NCBI GenBank assembly: GCA_047626725.1
Contig: JBLHSG010000006.1
Span: forward strand, 1 to 64,000
DNA: 64,000 nt
Reading direction: 5' to 3'
From: Ascidiaceihabitans sp034111945
Lineage (GTDB): Bacteria; Pseudomonadota; Alphaproteobacteria; Rhodobacterales; Rhodobacteraceae
Positions 34,288 to 43,709 of the stretch are shown here, in pieces. Each line of letters opens with the position of its first letter. The stretch's first letter is position 1. The position numbers and the translations under genes were made by a program. The notes beneath the pieces were generated by a model that was not told where the DNA came from, did no database searches, and saw nothing but the letters and a program-made list of their open reading frames with translations.

Positions 34288-36099
34288 ATGGCCGATCAAG
34301 TCACGCCTGGCCCCGCTGCACCCGGAGCCGTCGAAGAACGCGAAAAATCCAAACAGATAGGGGGACTCAGCGCGCTTTGGCCCTACATGCGTCCCTATCG
34401 CGCGCTGATGGGGGCCGCGGTTGTGGCGCTGATCATAACGGCGATGATATCGTTGACGCTGCCCTTGGCCGTGCGGCGTGTGGTCGATAATTTTCGGGTC
34501 GAAGACGGCACAATTCTGGACCAGTATTTTCTAGCAGCCCTTGGTATTGCCGCGCTGATGGCGGTTGGCACGGCCCTGCGCTATTTGCTGGTGACGCGTC
34601 TGGGAGAACGGGTTGTGGCCGACATTCGCAAGGCTGTGTTTGACCGTGTGATTGGCATGTCACCATCGTTTTACGAAAAAATCATGACGGGCGAAGTCCT
34701 AAGCCGCATCACAACTGACACCACGCTGATCTTGAGTGTGATTGGATCATCGGTGTCGATCGCGCTGCGTAACATATTGATATTTATCGGTGGTTTGGCG
34801 TTGATGATGCTGACATCCGCGAAATTGACTGCACTGGTTTTGTTGATTGTGCCTGCGGTTGTGGTGCCAATTCTGGTGCTTGGGCGTCGGCTGCGCGTGA
34901 TCAGTCGTGAAAACCAAGATTGGATCGCCGCCAGTTCCGGTAGCGCATCCGAGGCGTTGTCTGCCGTTCAAACTGTGCAGGCCTTTACCCACGAAACCAT
35001 CAGCCGTCGCCAGTTTTCTGATGTCACCGAGCGCAGCTTTGATGCGGCCAAACGCCGGATCATGACGCGCGCATTGATGACGTCGATCGTGATCTTTTTG
35101 GTGTTTTCAGGTGTGGTTGGGGTCCTGTGGATCGGGGCCAACGACGTGCGCGACGGGTTGATGACCACGGGCGCGTTGATCCAGTTTGTGATTTACGCAG
35201 TTATGGTTGCCGGCGGCGTGGCAGCTCTGTCTGAAATCTGGGGCGAATTGCAACGTGCTGCGGGCGCGACCGAACGTTTGGTCGAATTGCTGCACACGGT
35301 TGATACGGTGCAGGACGCCGCGGCACCATTGGCGTTGGTTTCGCCGGTTCAGGGCCGGATTGCCTTTGAATCGGTCAGTTTCTTTTATCCGTCACGGCCC
35401 GCCGCACCGGCATTGCAAGATATCAGCCTTGTTATTGAACCGGGCGAAACGGTTGCATTTGTCGGCCCGTCAGGCGCCGGTAAGACCACGATTATCCAAA
35501 TGATTCTGCGCTTTTACGACCCACAATCGGGACGCATCACGCTGGATGGCCAAGACATCGCATCGCTAGAACGCGCGTCGTTCCGCGAACACATCGCGAT
35601 TGTGCCCCAAGATCCGGTGATCTTTGCCACGTCTGCACGCGAAAACATCAGCTTTGGACGCCCCGGTGCGACTGACGCGGAGGTCGAGGCCGCAGCTAAA
35701 GCCGCCGCTGCCCATGAATTTATCCAAGACTTGCCAACGGGGTACGACAGTCCGCTGGGGGAACGTGGTGTGATGTTGTCGGGTGGTCAAAAGCAACGCA
35801 TCGCCATCGCGCGCGCCATTCTGCGCAATGCGCCTGTGTTGTTGTTAGACGAGGCGACCTCGGCCCTTGATGCCGAAAGCGAACGCGCGGTGCAGGCGGC
35901 TGTTGATGCGCTTAGCGCTGATCGCACGACACTGATCGTGGCGCACCGTTTGGCGACTGTCAAAAAAGCCGATCGGATTGTGGTTCTGGATCAGGGTCGT
36001 ATCGTCGCCTCAGGGACGCACGATGATCTGGTGGCCAAAGACGGCCTTTATGCGCGCCTTGCCCGCCTACAATTCACCGATGGGCTGGCTGCAGAATAA
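34288..36099 (+). CDS. ABC transporter, fused membrane and ATPase domains (MsbA-like exporter)
   Basis: The ATG at 34288 (MADQVTPGP) has CAGGAG upstream; the frame continues to 34216 without one. 603 residues: six membrane helices (about 35-320) and an ATPase domain (about 350-600) with Walker A GPSGAGKTT, signature MLSGGQKQR, Walker B LLLDEATSALD and switch His in IVAHRLAT. It works as a homodimer exporting a lipid, lipid-linked or hydrophobic substrate. Compared with true MsbA nothing marks lipid A specificity. The ATPase motifs are all intact. Confidence 0.93.
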   Translation: MADQVTPGPAAPGAVEEREKSKQIGGLSALWPYMRPYRALMGAAVVALIITAMISLTLPLAVRRVVDNFRVEDGTILDQYFLAALGIAALMAVGTALRYLLVTRLGERVVADIRKAVFDRVIGMSPSFYEKIMTGEVLSRITTDTTLILSVIGSSVSIALRNILIFIGGLALMMLTSAKLTALVLLIVPAVVVPILVLGRRLRVISRENQDWIAASSGSASEALSAVQTVQAFTHETISRRQFSDVTERSFDAAKRRIMTRALMTSIVIFLVFSGVVGVLWIGANDVRDGLMTTGALIQFVIYAVMVAGGVAALSEIWGELQRAAGATERLVELLHTVDTVQDAAAPLALVSPVQGRIAFESVSFFYPSRPAAPALQDISLVIEPGETVAFVGPSGAGKTTIIQMILRFYDPQSGRITLDGQDIASLERASFREHIAIVPQDPVIFATSARENISFGRPGATDAEVEAAAKAAAAHEFIQDLPTGYDSPLGERGVMLSGGQKQRIAIARAILRNAPVLLLDEATSALDAESERAVQAAVDALSADRTTLIVAHRLATVKKADRIVVLDQGRIVASGTHDDLVAKDGLYARLARLQFTDGLAAE

Positions 36100-36178
36100 A
36101 TCCCTGCATTATTCCCCTTTTCATCGCGGCGCATTCCCTTCAGTCTGCCTGCGACCATAATATTTAGGGAGTACAAAA

Positions 36179-36610
36179 ATGGGTTTGTGGAGCTTTGTAA
36201 AAGGCAGCGGTAAGAAACTTTTTGGTGGCGGCGATGAGCCAGAACTAGACGGTTCAACACTGCAAGACGAAATCAAGGAACTGGGTCTGGACGCGACCGG
36301 CATGGACATCACCGTCGAGGGTGACAAAGTGACCGTTTCGGGCGAGGCCGTCAGCCAAGAAATGAAAGAAAAAGTCATTCTGGCCGTGGGCAACGTCAAA
36401 GGCGTCGCAGCAGTTGAAGACAGCGTTCCAAGCGCGGGCGAGCCGGTTTTTCACACTGTTGAAAAAGGCGATACACTTTGGGCGATTTCAGCCAAGGCGC
36501 TGGGCAACGGTGCGCGCTACGAAGAAATCTTTGAAGCGAACAAGCCAATGCTAAGCCACCCTGACAAAATCTATCCGGGTCAAATGCTGCGTATCCCGCA
36601 AGACAAATGA
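36179..36610 (+). CDS. kbp: BON-LysM protein, Kbp (YgaU)-like potassium-binding protein
   Basis: 143 residues against 149 for E. coli Kbp. The start MGLWSFVKGSGKKLFG matches the family opening. Then a BON domain (about 24-85: GMDITVEGDKVTVSGEAV, GVAAVEDSV) and a C-terminal LysM domain (about 92-140: HTVEKGDTLWAISAKALG, KIYPGQMLRIPQ). Kbp is a cytoplasmic K+-binding protein, and no signal peptide is present here either. AGGGAG stands before the start. A hairpin at 36665-36695 closes the unit. Confidence 0.93.
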   Translation: MGLWSFVKGSGKKLFGGGDEPELDGSTLQDEIKELGLDATGMDITVEGDKVTVSGEAVSQEMKEKVILAVGNVKGVAAVEDSVPSAGEPVFHTVEKGDTLWAISAKALGNGARYEEIFEANKPMLSHPDKIYPGQMLRIPQDK

Positions 36611-36664
36611 CACGCGGGTGATCCAGGGGTTCTGCCCCGCACCTGATGATTTAAGTCACACGAT

Positions 36665-36695
36665 AAAGGGGCGGTTCCAAAAGGGGCCGCCCTTT
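36665..36695 (+). terminator. Terminator-like hairpin after kbp
   Basis: AAAGGGGCGG pairs with CCGCCCTTT around a loop containing AAAAGG, partly through G-T pairs; the tail is short (TTTGACC). A moderate intrinsic terminator 55 bases after the stop. Confidence 0.6.
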
Positions 36696-36835
36696 GACCT
36701 TTGGTAAAGCAGTTTTACGCAGCGTCCGCAGGCGCAAAAATCCCTGAAAACCTTGCGCAAAAAGTCATTCCGCCGCATCTTGGTCACAGGGAATTTATCG
36801 CCCCCGCAAGAGGGGTGACCAAGGGAGGATATCAC

Positions 36836-38737
36836 ATGGCCTACGAAGGCATAGAAGACCGCGCGCGCATCGAAGCTGAGTCGTCGTGGGAGGACCGCGA
36901 CGTTCCGGTAACGCTGTATGGGCTGCTAGAGCAGACCACCGCAAAGTTTCCGAAACACAACGCCGTCAGCTACCAGATTTTCTCGGGTCCAAAAGACAAG
37001 GCCGAGACATTCAACTGGACGCAGATGAAAGACAAAACCACCCAAACGGCGAACCTGTTTCGCTCGCTTGGGATAGGGCCAACAGATGTTGTGGCCTATA
37101 TTTTGCCAAACTGTAACGAGACGATTTTTGCCCTTTGGGGTGGTGGCGTGGCTGGCATTGCCAACCCGATCAACCCCTTGCTTGAGGCAGAACAGATCGC
37201 CGCGATCTTGCGCGAAACCAATGCCAAAGTTGTTGTGACCCTGCGCCCGTTTCCAAAGACGGATGTTGCCGAAAAAACGGCTGCTGCTGTGGCTTTGGCC
37301 CCGAATGTCAAAACCGTTCTCGAGGTCGATTTACTGCGCTATGTGACCCCGCCAAAAAGCTGGATCATCCCGCTGATCCGCCCCAAAATGGAACGTCCGG
37401 CGTCTGCGACATACAAGAATTTCAACACCGAAATGAACAAGCAACCAACGACATTGCAGTTCGAAGACGTGCAAGAAGACCGCGTTGCCTTTTACTTCCA
37501 CACCGGTGGGACGACGGGCATGCCAAAGGTCGCGCAGCACCTGTACTCCGGTACAATCTACAACGGCTGGCTTGGTGCAGAACTGCTGCTGATCGAAGAC
37601 GACGTGATCTTGTGCCCACTGCCGTTGTTCCACGTTATGGCCTGTCAGGTGTTGTTGATGGGTGCGCTGGCTTCGGGTGCGCACATCGTGTTCCCAACGC
37701 CCCAAGGGTATCGTGGCGAAGGCGTGTTCGACAACATTTGGAAGCTGGTAGAGCGCTGGAAAGTCACGTTTGTTGTGTCGGTTCCAACGGCCCTTGCCGC
37801 TACGATGCAACGCGCTGTTGATGCCGATATCTCCTCTGTGAAGACCGCGTTTTCAGGGTCTGCCCCATTGCCCTTAGAACTGTTCAAGCGGTTCGAAAAG
37901 ACAACGGGCATGACCATCGTCGAAGGCTACGGCATGACAGAGGCGACCTGCCTTGTGTCCAGTAATCCGGTCGACGGCGAAAAGAAAATCGGGTCAATCG
38001 GCATTCCGTTCCCGTACACGGACATCAAAATTGTCAAAGGGTCCGCCGATGGCGACATCGAGGCCGCCCAGGACGAAGTTGGCGAAATCTGTGTGTCAAA
38101 CCCCGGCGTCTACGTGGGCAATACATACACCGAAGCCGAGAAAAACAATGGCCTGTATTTCGCAGACAAATACCTGCGCACAGGTGACTTGGGTCGCATG
38201 GATGCGGACGGTTATTTGTGGATCACGGGGCGTGCAAAAGACTTGATTATTCGGGGTGGTCACAACATTGATCCCGCGGAAATCGAAGAAGCCCTGTTGG
38301 GGCATCCCGCTGTCGGATTTGCCGGCGCGATCGGTCAACCTGATGCGCATTCTGGCGAAGTGCCCTGTGCATTTGTTGAACTGGTTGAGGGTGGTAAGGT
38401 CACACCGGATGAACTGTTGGCCTTCTGTCAGGAACATGTTCAAGAGCGCGCCGCGCGTCCAAAACACATCAAGATCATGGACGAGCTGCCTAAAACCGCT
38501 GTTGGCAAAATCTTTAAGCCGGACCTGCGCAAAGATGCGATCACGCGCGTCTACAACGAGGCATTGGCCAAGGCCGAACTAGAGGCCCGTGTCGTCAATG
38601 TGGTTGATGATAAAAAGCGTGGTTTGGTCGCACAAATCGAAGCAAACGGCGCATCGGAAACGGCATTGCAAACTGTCCTGGGTGGCTTCATTCGCCCTTG
38701 GGAATATGCTGGTGCAACAGCAGTTGCGGCCGAATAA
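36836..38737 (+). CDS. Acyl-CoA synthetase, AMP-forming (633 aa)
   Basis: The ATG at 36836 (MAYEGIEDRA) has AAGGGAGG upstream; the open frame back to 36701 is untranslated leader. Adenylation motifs in order: the P-loop-like HTGGTTGMPKVAQH, GYGMTEATC, RTGDLGRMDADGYLWITGR, RGGHNIDPAEIEEAL, and near the end the lysine in TAVGKIFKPDL for the adenylation step. It activates a carboxylic acid to its CoA thioester. The following alpha/beta hydrolase starts directly after the stop, so the two act on related substrates. Acid not identified. Confidence 0.93.
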   Translation: MAYEGIEDRARIEAESSWEDRDVPVTLYGLLEQTTAKFPKHNAVSYQIFSGPKDKAETFNWTQMKDKTTQTANLFRSLGIGPTDVVAYILPNCNETIFALWGGGVAGIANPINPLLEAEQIAAILRETNAKVVVTLRPFPKTDVAEKTAAAVALAPNVKTVLEVDLLRYVTPPKSWIIPLIRPKMERPASATYKNFNTEMNKQPTTLQFEDVQEDRVAFYFHTGGTTGMPKVAQHLYSGTIYNGWLGAELLLIEDDVILCPLPLFHVMACQVLLMGALASGAHIVFPTPQGYRGEGVFDNIWKLVERWKVTFVVSVPTALAATMQRAVDADISSVKTAFSGSAPLPLELFKRFEKTTGMTIVEGYGMTEATCLVSSNPVDGEKKIGSIGIPFPYTDIKIVKGSADGDIEAAQDEVGEICVSNPGVYVGNTYTEAEKNNGLYFADKYLRTGDLGRMDADGYLWITGRAKDLIIRGGHNIDPAEIEEALLGHPAVGFAGAIGQPDAHSGEVPCAFVELVEGGKVTPDELLAFCQEHVQERAARPKHIKIMDELPKTAVGKIFKPDLRKDAITRVYNEALAKAELEARVVNVVDDKKRGLVAQIEANGASETALQTVLGGFIRPWEYAGATAVAAE

Positions 38738-39670
38738 ATGAAAGTTTATCGCGCGCTTTTAGATGCAGAGGTTTGGGCCTTTCTTGATGAAGGTGCGCGG
38801 TACTATCCACCCGATGCGGTCGATCTAAGCATCGCAGAACAACGCCGTGTGTACGACCAAATGTGCACCGCGTTTGACCAAGGACGCCCTGTCGGGGTCG
38901 AGGTCGCAGACATGAAAATGGGCGGCGTGCCATGCCGCATCTACACGCCTGCAATACCACCAAAATCAACGGTCTTCTTTTGTCATGGCGGCGGTTTTGT
39001 CGTCGGCGGATTGGACAGCCACGATAGCATTTGCGCCGAATTTTGCGCAGACGCGGACGTGCGTGTTGTGTCGGTCGACTACCGGATGTCACCCGAACAC
39101 CCACATCCCGAAGATTTCAACGACGTCTGGGCGGCATTTGTCGCGGTGTGCGACGCCTATGCAGGCCCGATCGTGATGTGCGGTGACAGCGCTGGCGGCA
39201 ATTTAGTGGCAGCCGTTTCGCACCATGCACGCGGGCGCATCGAGGGCCGGATATCAGGACAACTGTTGATCTATCCGGGCCTTGGCGGCGATTGGTCAAA
39301 GGGCAGCTATGTCGAACATTCCGAAGCCCCGGGCCTGACCACACGCGACATGGAATTCTACATGAATATCCGATCAGGCGGGCAGGACAAATCAGGTGAT
39401 GCGACCTATGCGCCATTGCACGACACCGATTTTTCCGGCCTTCCTGCAACGGTTCTGATCACCGCCCAGTGCGATCCATTGTCCAGTGACGGCGAAGACT
39501 ACCGTGACGCAGTAACCGCGGCAGGTGGTCAAGCACTCTGGATCGAAGAGGCGGGCCTTGTGCATGCTTATTTGCGCGCACGGATCATGTCGCAAAAGGC
39601 AGGTGCCAGTTTTGCGCGCATCATCACGTCGATCAAATCCCTCAGCAACGGTGTGTTACCAGACCTTTAG
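38738..39670 (+). CDS. Alpha/beta hydrolase, hormone-sensitive-lipase family
   Basis: 310 residues. HGGG (83-86) forms the oxyanion hole and GDSAGG holds nucleophile Ser151. The later TAQCDPLSSDGEDY supplies the Asp and GLVHAYLR the His of the triad. These enzymes hydrolyse short-chain esters. The start follows the acyl-CoA synthetase stop with no gap (TAAATG), so it is translated with it. The 3' end overlaps by four bases the convergent phosphodiesterase gene. Confidence 0.91.
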   Translation: MKVYRALLDAEVWAFLDEGARYYPPDAVDLSIAEQRRVYDQMCTAFDQGRPVGVEVADMKMGGVPCRIYTPAIPPKSTVFFCHGGGFVVGGLDSHDSICAEFCADADVRVVSVDYRMSPEHPHPEDFNDVWAAFVAVCDAYAGPIVMCGDSAGGNLVAAVSHHARGRIEGRISGQLLIYPGLGGDWSKGSYVEHSEAPGLTTRDMEFYMNIRSGGQDKSGDATYAPLHDTDFSGLPATVLITAQCDPLSSDGEDYRDAVTAAGGQALWIEEAGLVHAYLRARIMSQKAGASFARIITSIKSLSNGVLPDL

Positions 39671-40503
39671 GTCAGAAACGGCTTGGCTTTCATCGTGTCA
39701 GGGATCGGCGCGCCAAGGCGTGACAGGATCGTTGGCGCCAGCTGCAATTGGTTAATCACGGTGTCCTCGGATGGGCCAGTCGCGTCGCCAAAATAATACA
39801 ACGCCGCCTCTTGTTGCAACGCACCACGCCCGCCGTGATGACCGCGTTCGTCCTGCCCGTGGTCTGCCGTCACGATCACCTCGTACCCCGCCGCGCGCCA
39901 TTTGGGGATAAAGGGGGCCAGCATCTCGTCCATCACAAAACAGGCGTGATCCATTTCCTGACTGTCGTGGAAAAACCGGTGCCCCATACTGTCGAGCGTG
40001 CAGGTGTGCAGCATCCCGTAATTCAGCCCAAAGCGCAGGCACAGGTTGGTCAGCGATCCAAACAAATCCACATCAGACGGCGTCATCTGGTTGGCCTGCC
40101 CATAGCCTGTCATCGTGTGGAAGCGGCCGTGGTTGATGGTGTCGCTGTCGGGTTCATCATATTCAATATCGCGCACGTAATCAAAGGGATGGCGATTGAA
40201 AAACTCGGACCAGAATGAATGCGCCACGGCACCTGTACTGCCGCCGCCTTTGCGGGTTTGGGAAAAAACGTCAGGGTGGTTCAGGCGGAAAACATTGCCG
40301 TTACCGGTGCAGCCGTGGGTCGCCGGGGCCACGCCAGTGTGGATCGACGCGTAGCAGCTGGCGGAAATTGACGGCAAAACCGAACGTATTTTCCACACCC
40401 GTGCATCGCCATTGTCGACCCAGCCCTCAAGGTTGCCAAACAAGCGGCGCCAGTTGCGATAGGGCACCCCATCCAGAATGATCAGCAGCAATTTCTTTTC
40501 CAT
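39667..40503 (-). CDS. Alkaline-phosphatase-superfamily phosphodiesterase
   Basis: The ATG at 40503 (MEKKLLLIILDGVPY) has AAGGTG upstream; the frame to 40872 would overlap the divergent gene. 278 residues. The metal ligand is in LIILDG (Asp11), the nucleophile is expected at Ser/Thr in SASCYASIHTGVAPATHG, and the second metal site is in TADHGQDERGHHGG. This is the type I phosphodiesterase/nucleotide pyrophosphatase pattern, small for that family. No signal peptide, so cytoplasmic. Substrate unknown. Confidence 0.85.
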   Translation of the reverse strand: MEKKLLLIILDGVPYRNWRRLFGNLEGWVDNGDARVWKIRSVLPSISASCYASIHTGVAPATHGCTGNGNVFRLNHPDVFSQTRKGGGSTGAVAHSFWSEFFNRHPFDYVRDIEYDEPDSDTINHGRFHTMTGYGQANQMTPSDVDLFGSLTNLCLRFGLNYGMLHTCTLDSMGHRFFHDSQEMDHACFVMDEMLAPFIPKWRAAGYEVIVTADHGQDERGHHGGRGALQQEAALYYFGDATGPSEDTVINQLQLAPTILSRLGAPIPDTMKAKPFLT

Positions 40504-40525
40504 CAAAGCACCTTGAGTATGACAC

Positions 40526-40641
40526 GTGTTCGCGCCCAGTTCTGCACATCGTGTGCGCCCTGACAATGGGGTCGCGCCGGTTGACGTGACGCGAATGTGA
40601 TGAGTGTTTGGCAATCCCTGTGCGTAAAGTGGCGCGAACAC
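40526..40641. repeat. Separated 11-base inverted repeat flanking a divergent promoter region
   Basis: GTGTTCGCGCC (40526-40536) and GGCGCGAACAC (40631-40641) are exact reverse complements 94 bases apart, placed just before each of the two divergent genes (starts 40503 and 40658). Possibly paired operators for one regulator. Confidence 0.4.
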
Positions 40642-40657
40642 ATTAACCGAGGGCGAC

Positions 40658-41170
40658 ATGGCCAAAACATCCAAAACCAACAAACGCAAAAAAGCGCAAA
40701 CATCGCGTCCAGCAAACGACACGACACCAACGGTCACCCGCCGCAACATGCTGCGTTTGGGGCGCAATGGCGTGCTGGGCTTGGCGGCTGTCGGGGGGGC
40801 TGGGTTTTGGGTATCGCAATCAATGCAAGCCATGGCCGATGAACACGATTTGACGCGGGTGGGGCAGGGCAAGCCGACGGTTGTTCAAATCCATGACCCG
40901 TCTTGCCCGACCTGCACGGCGCTGCAACGCGAAACCCGCAAGGCGATGAAACAGTTCGGCGAATGTGATGTGGTGTTTTTGATCGCGGATATTTCGCAAG
41001 ACATCGGGCGCAAATTTGCGGTTCAGCATGGCGTTGGCCACGTGACGCTGCTGTTGTTTGATGGTGAAGGAAAACGCACACAAACATTGCGCGGTATGCG
41101 GCAACGCGCCGAACTCGAAGTGATCCTCGCGGGTCACTTTGAGCAATATGGCGGCGATAAAATGAGCTGA
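40658..41170 (+). CDS. Tat-exported thioredoxin-like protein (170 aa)
   Basis: A twin-arginine motif (TRRNMLRLG, residues 27-35) is followed by a hydrophobic stretch (about 38-53) and a thioredoxin-fold domain. The CxxC is Cys83-Pro-Thr-Cys86 (DPSCPTCTAL), a CPTC variant rather than the usual CGPC. The cis-proline region seems absent (HVTLLLFDG). It probably handles disulfides or a metal cofactor in the periplasm, or binds a substrate without full oxidoreductase activity. The basic N-terminus (KTNKRKKAQ) precedes the Tat motif. Confidence 0.82.
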   Translation: MAKTSKTNKRKKAQTSRPANDTTPTVTRRNMLRLGRNGVLGLAAVGGAGFWVSQSMQAMADEHDLTRVGQGKPTVVQIHDPSCPTCTALQRETRKAMKQFGECDVVFLIADISQDIGRKFAVQHGVGHVTLLLFDGEGKRTQTLRGMRQRAELEVILAGHFEQYGGDKMS

Positions 41171-41179
41171 CGAAACCGC

Positions 41180-41210
41180 CAACGAGCGCCCGAAATTCAG
41201 GCGCTCGTTG
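41180..41210. terminator. Hairpin shared by two convergent genes
   Basis: CAACGAGCGCC (41180-41190) and GGCGCTCGTTG (41200-41210), an 11-base perfect stem with a nine-base loop, between stops at 41170 and 41218. The forward tail is weakly T-rich, so it may serve both directions. Confidence 0.7.
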
Positions 41211-41217
41211 ATGTTGT

Positions 41218-42855
41218 TTAGTTGCCGCCGCTGGCCATTTTGCGGTTGGCGATGACCTCTTCGAGCCACCCCAAACGCATCTCTGGAACAGAGCTAAGCA
41301 GCAGGTCGGTGTAGTCATCAAACGGTGGTGACAGCACGTCGGTTTTGCCGCCATACCGCGCCACTTCGCCTTGGTACATCACGGCGATGCTGTCGGCGAT
41401 TGCGCGCACGGTGGCAAGGTCGTGGGTGATGAACAGATACGCGACGTCTTCGACTTTTTGCAGATCAAGCAGCAGTTTCAGGATGCCATCAGCAACCAAT
41501 GGATCAAGGGCCGAGGTGACCTCGTCGCAGATGATCAACTTGGGTTTGGCCGCCAGCGCGCGCGCGATGCACACACGTTGCTTTTGACCACCAGACAGTT
41601 CTGCCGGATAGCGATCGATGAACCCGTCGCCCATCTCGATTTCTTCGAGCAGTTCCTTGATCCGTTTCTTTTTCTCGGCCCCCTTGAGGCCAAAATAGAA
41701 TTCAAGCGGGCGACCAATGATCGTGCCAACAGTCTGGCGCGGGTTCATCGCGGTGTCGGCCATTTGATAGATCATCTGCAATTCGCGCAGATCGTCACGC
41801 GTGCGGGTTTTTAGCGCTGCCGATAGATCACGCCCGTTAAAGTGGATGTTGCCCTGTGACGGGGGCAGCAAACCGGTGATGACACGGGCCAGCGTAGATT
41901 TGCCTGACCCGGATTCACCAACCACAGCCAGCGTTTGACCGGGGTGCAGTTCGACGTTGATATTTTTCAGGACGTCGAATTTGGTGCCTTTGTAGCGTGC
42001 AGTGATGCCTTCGACCCGCAAAAGCGGCGTTTCGGTTGGCGTCTTTTCCACGTGTTCGATGGAACGAACGGACACAAGCGCCTTGGTGTAGTCTTCGACC
42101 GGGGCGTTGATGATCTGATCTGTGGTGCCGTATTCGACCATCTCGCCTTGGCGCAAAACCATGATGTGATCGCTGACTTGCGCCACAACGGCCAGATCGT
42201 GCGTGATGTACAAGGCGGCAACACCAGTGTCGCGGATCGCCTCTTTGATCGCTTTTAGAACGTCGATTTGCGTGGTGACATCCAGCGCGGTTGTTGGTTC
42301 GTCAAAGACCACCAAATCAGGTTCGGGACACAGGGCCAGCGCGGTCATGCAGCGTTGCAATTGCCCGCCCGATACTTGGTGCGGGAACCGGTTGCCGATG
42401 GTTTCAGGTTCAGGCAGGTCAACTTTGCGGAACAGTTCAATTGCGCGGGCTTCGGCGTCTGATTTGCTGAACTTGCCTTGCAACACGGCCGCTTCGATCA
42501 CTTGTTCCATGATCCGTTTGGCAGGGTTGAATGACGCCGCCGCAGATTGCGAAACATAGGTGACTTCGGCTCCGCGCAGACGACGCACATCGCGCGTGCC
42601 TGATTGCAGAACGTCACGCCCGTTTACCCAGACTTCGCCGCCCGTCAGCTTGACGCCGCCACGACCATAGGCCATCGCCGCCAAACCAATGGTGGATTTG
42701 CCCGCACCGGATTCACCAATCAGTCCCAACACCTTGCCGGCCTCAACGTCGAAATCAACGCCGTGCACGATATCGATGTCATGTGGTTTCGCATCTGGCG
42801 GATAGACCCGTGCGCCAATTTTCAGGCCACGAACGCTAAGAAGTGGAGTAGCCAT
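41218..42855 (-). CDS. Peptide-type ABC importer, fused two-domain ATPase (545 aa)
   Basis: Two complete ATPase domains in one protein. Domain 1 (about 5-260): Walker A GESGAGKST, signature VSGGQLQRC, Walker B VVFDEPTTALD. Domain 2 (about 280-535): Walker A GESGSGKST, signature LSGGQKQRV, Walker B IICDEVTSALD. This equals a DppD-DppF fusion, as seen in many dipeptide/oligopeptide systems. It powers the permeases encoded upstream (its start overlaps the preceding stop by one base). Last gene of the glycerate kinase-hydrolase-transporter unit. Confidence 0.93.
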   Translation of the reverse strand: MATPLLSVRGLKIGARVYPPDAKPHDIDIVHGVDFDVEAGKVLGLIGESGAGKSTIGLAAMAYGRGGVKLTGGEVWVNGRDVLQSGTRDVRRLRGAEVTYVSQSAAASFNPAKRIMEQVIEAAVLQGKFSKSDAEARAIELFRKVDLPEPETIGNRFPHQVSGGQLQRCMTALALCPEPDLVVFDEPTTALDVTTQIDVLKAIKEAIRDTGVAALYITHDLAVVAQVSDHIMVLRQGEMVEYGTTDQIINAPVEDYTKALVSVRSIEHVEKTPTETPLLRVEGITARYKGTKFDVLKNINVELHPGQTLAVVGESGSGKSTLARVITGLLPPSQGNIHFNGRDLSAALKTRTRDDLRELQMIYQMADTAMNPRQTVGTIIGRPLEFYFGLKGAEKKKRIKELLEEIEMGDGFIDRYPAELSGGQKQRVCIARALAAKPKLIICDEVTSALDPLVADGILKLLLDLQKVEDVAYLFITHDLATVRAIADSIAVMYQGEVARYGGKTDVLSPPFDDYTDLLLSSVPEMRLGWLEEVIANRKMASGGN

Positions 42856-43709
42856 CAGCCGCGTCCCCCTTTGAGTGAGGTTGTTCGGTTGAGGATCCAG
42901 TCCGCCACAAGGTTGACCGAAATTGCCAGCGTCGCGATTGCAACAGCGGGGTACAGGGCCGCGCCGATGCCAAAGTTAATGCCGTCTTTGTTGTCCTTAA
43001 CGATACCGCCCCAATCCGCAGCAGGTGGCTGAACGCCAATGCCCAGGAATGACAGGGTCGAGATAAACAGAACCATAAAGATAAAGCGCAGGCCCATTTC
43101 AGCGACCAGCGGCGACAGCGCGTTCGGCAGGATTTCACGAAATATGATCCACGCGACTTTTTCACCGCGCAAACGGGCGGCTTCGACGTAGTCCATCACG
43201 GTAATATCGACCGCAACAGCGCGCGCCAAACGAAAGACGCGGGTACTGTCCAGCAGGCCCATAACCAGGATCAAGGTCGTGACGGTCGTATCCAAAACGG
43301 ACAAGACCACCAAGGCCACGATCAGCGAGGGGATCGACATGACAAGGTCAATGAAGCGCGACAACGCTTGATCGATCCAGCCACCGTTTACCGCCGCCAC
43401 AAAGCCCATGATTGTGCCAGTTGAGAACGATAGAATGGTCGCCATCGTCGCGATCCAGATTGTTGTTTGACCGCCGTAGATCATGCGTGTCAGCAGGTCA
43501 CGACCGATCTGGTCGGTGCCAAGCCAGTATTGCGGTTCGTCGTAGCCATCTGGTGTCAGGCCAAGGAAGTATCCAAGGCGCGCAGGTTCCCAAACATCAC
43601 CGACAATTTCGCCCAAACCATAAGGCGCAATGTAGTCGGCAAAAATAGCGATGAAAAAGTAGAGGCCTGTAAAGAACAGCCCGAAAAGAGCAGCGGTGGG
43701 TATTCTCAT
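42855..43709 (-). CDS. Peptide-type ABC permease, DppC family
   Basis: 284 residues with six helices and the permease EAA loop (VMDYVEAARLRGEKVAWII), which contacts the ATPase. The extended periplasmic loop after the first helix (PDGYDEPQYWLGTDQIGRDL) is typical of DppC. It begins within the end of the dppB-like gene (four-base overlap at 43706-43709) and overlaps the ATPase gene by one base. It forms the inner-membrane channel with DppB. Confidence 0.93.
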   Translation of the reverse strand: MRIPTAALFGLFFTGLYFFIAIFADYIAPYGLGEIVGDVWEPARLGYFLGLTPDGYDEPQYWLGTDQIGRDLLTRMIYGGQTTIWIATMATILSFSTGTIMGFVAAVNGGWIDQALSRFIDLVMSIPSLIVALVVLSVLDTTVTTLILVMGLLDSTRVFRLARAVAVDITVMDYVEAARLRGEKVAWIIFREILPNALSPLVAEMGLRFIFMVLFISTLSFLGIGVQPPAADWGGIVKDNKDGINFGIGAALYPAVAIATLAISVNLVADWILNRTTSLKGGRG

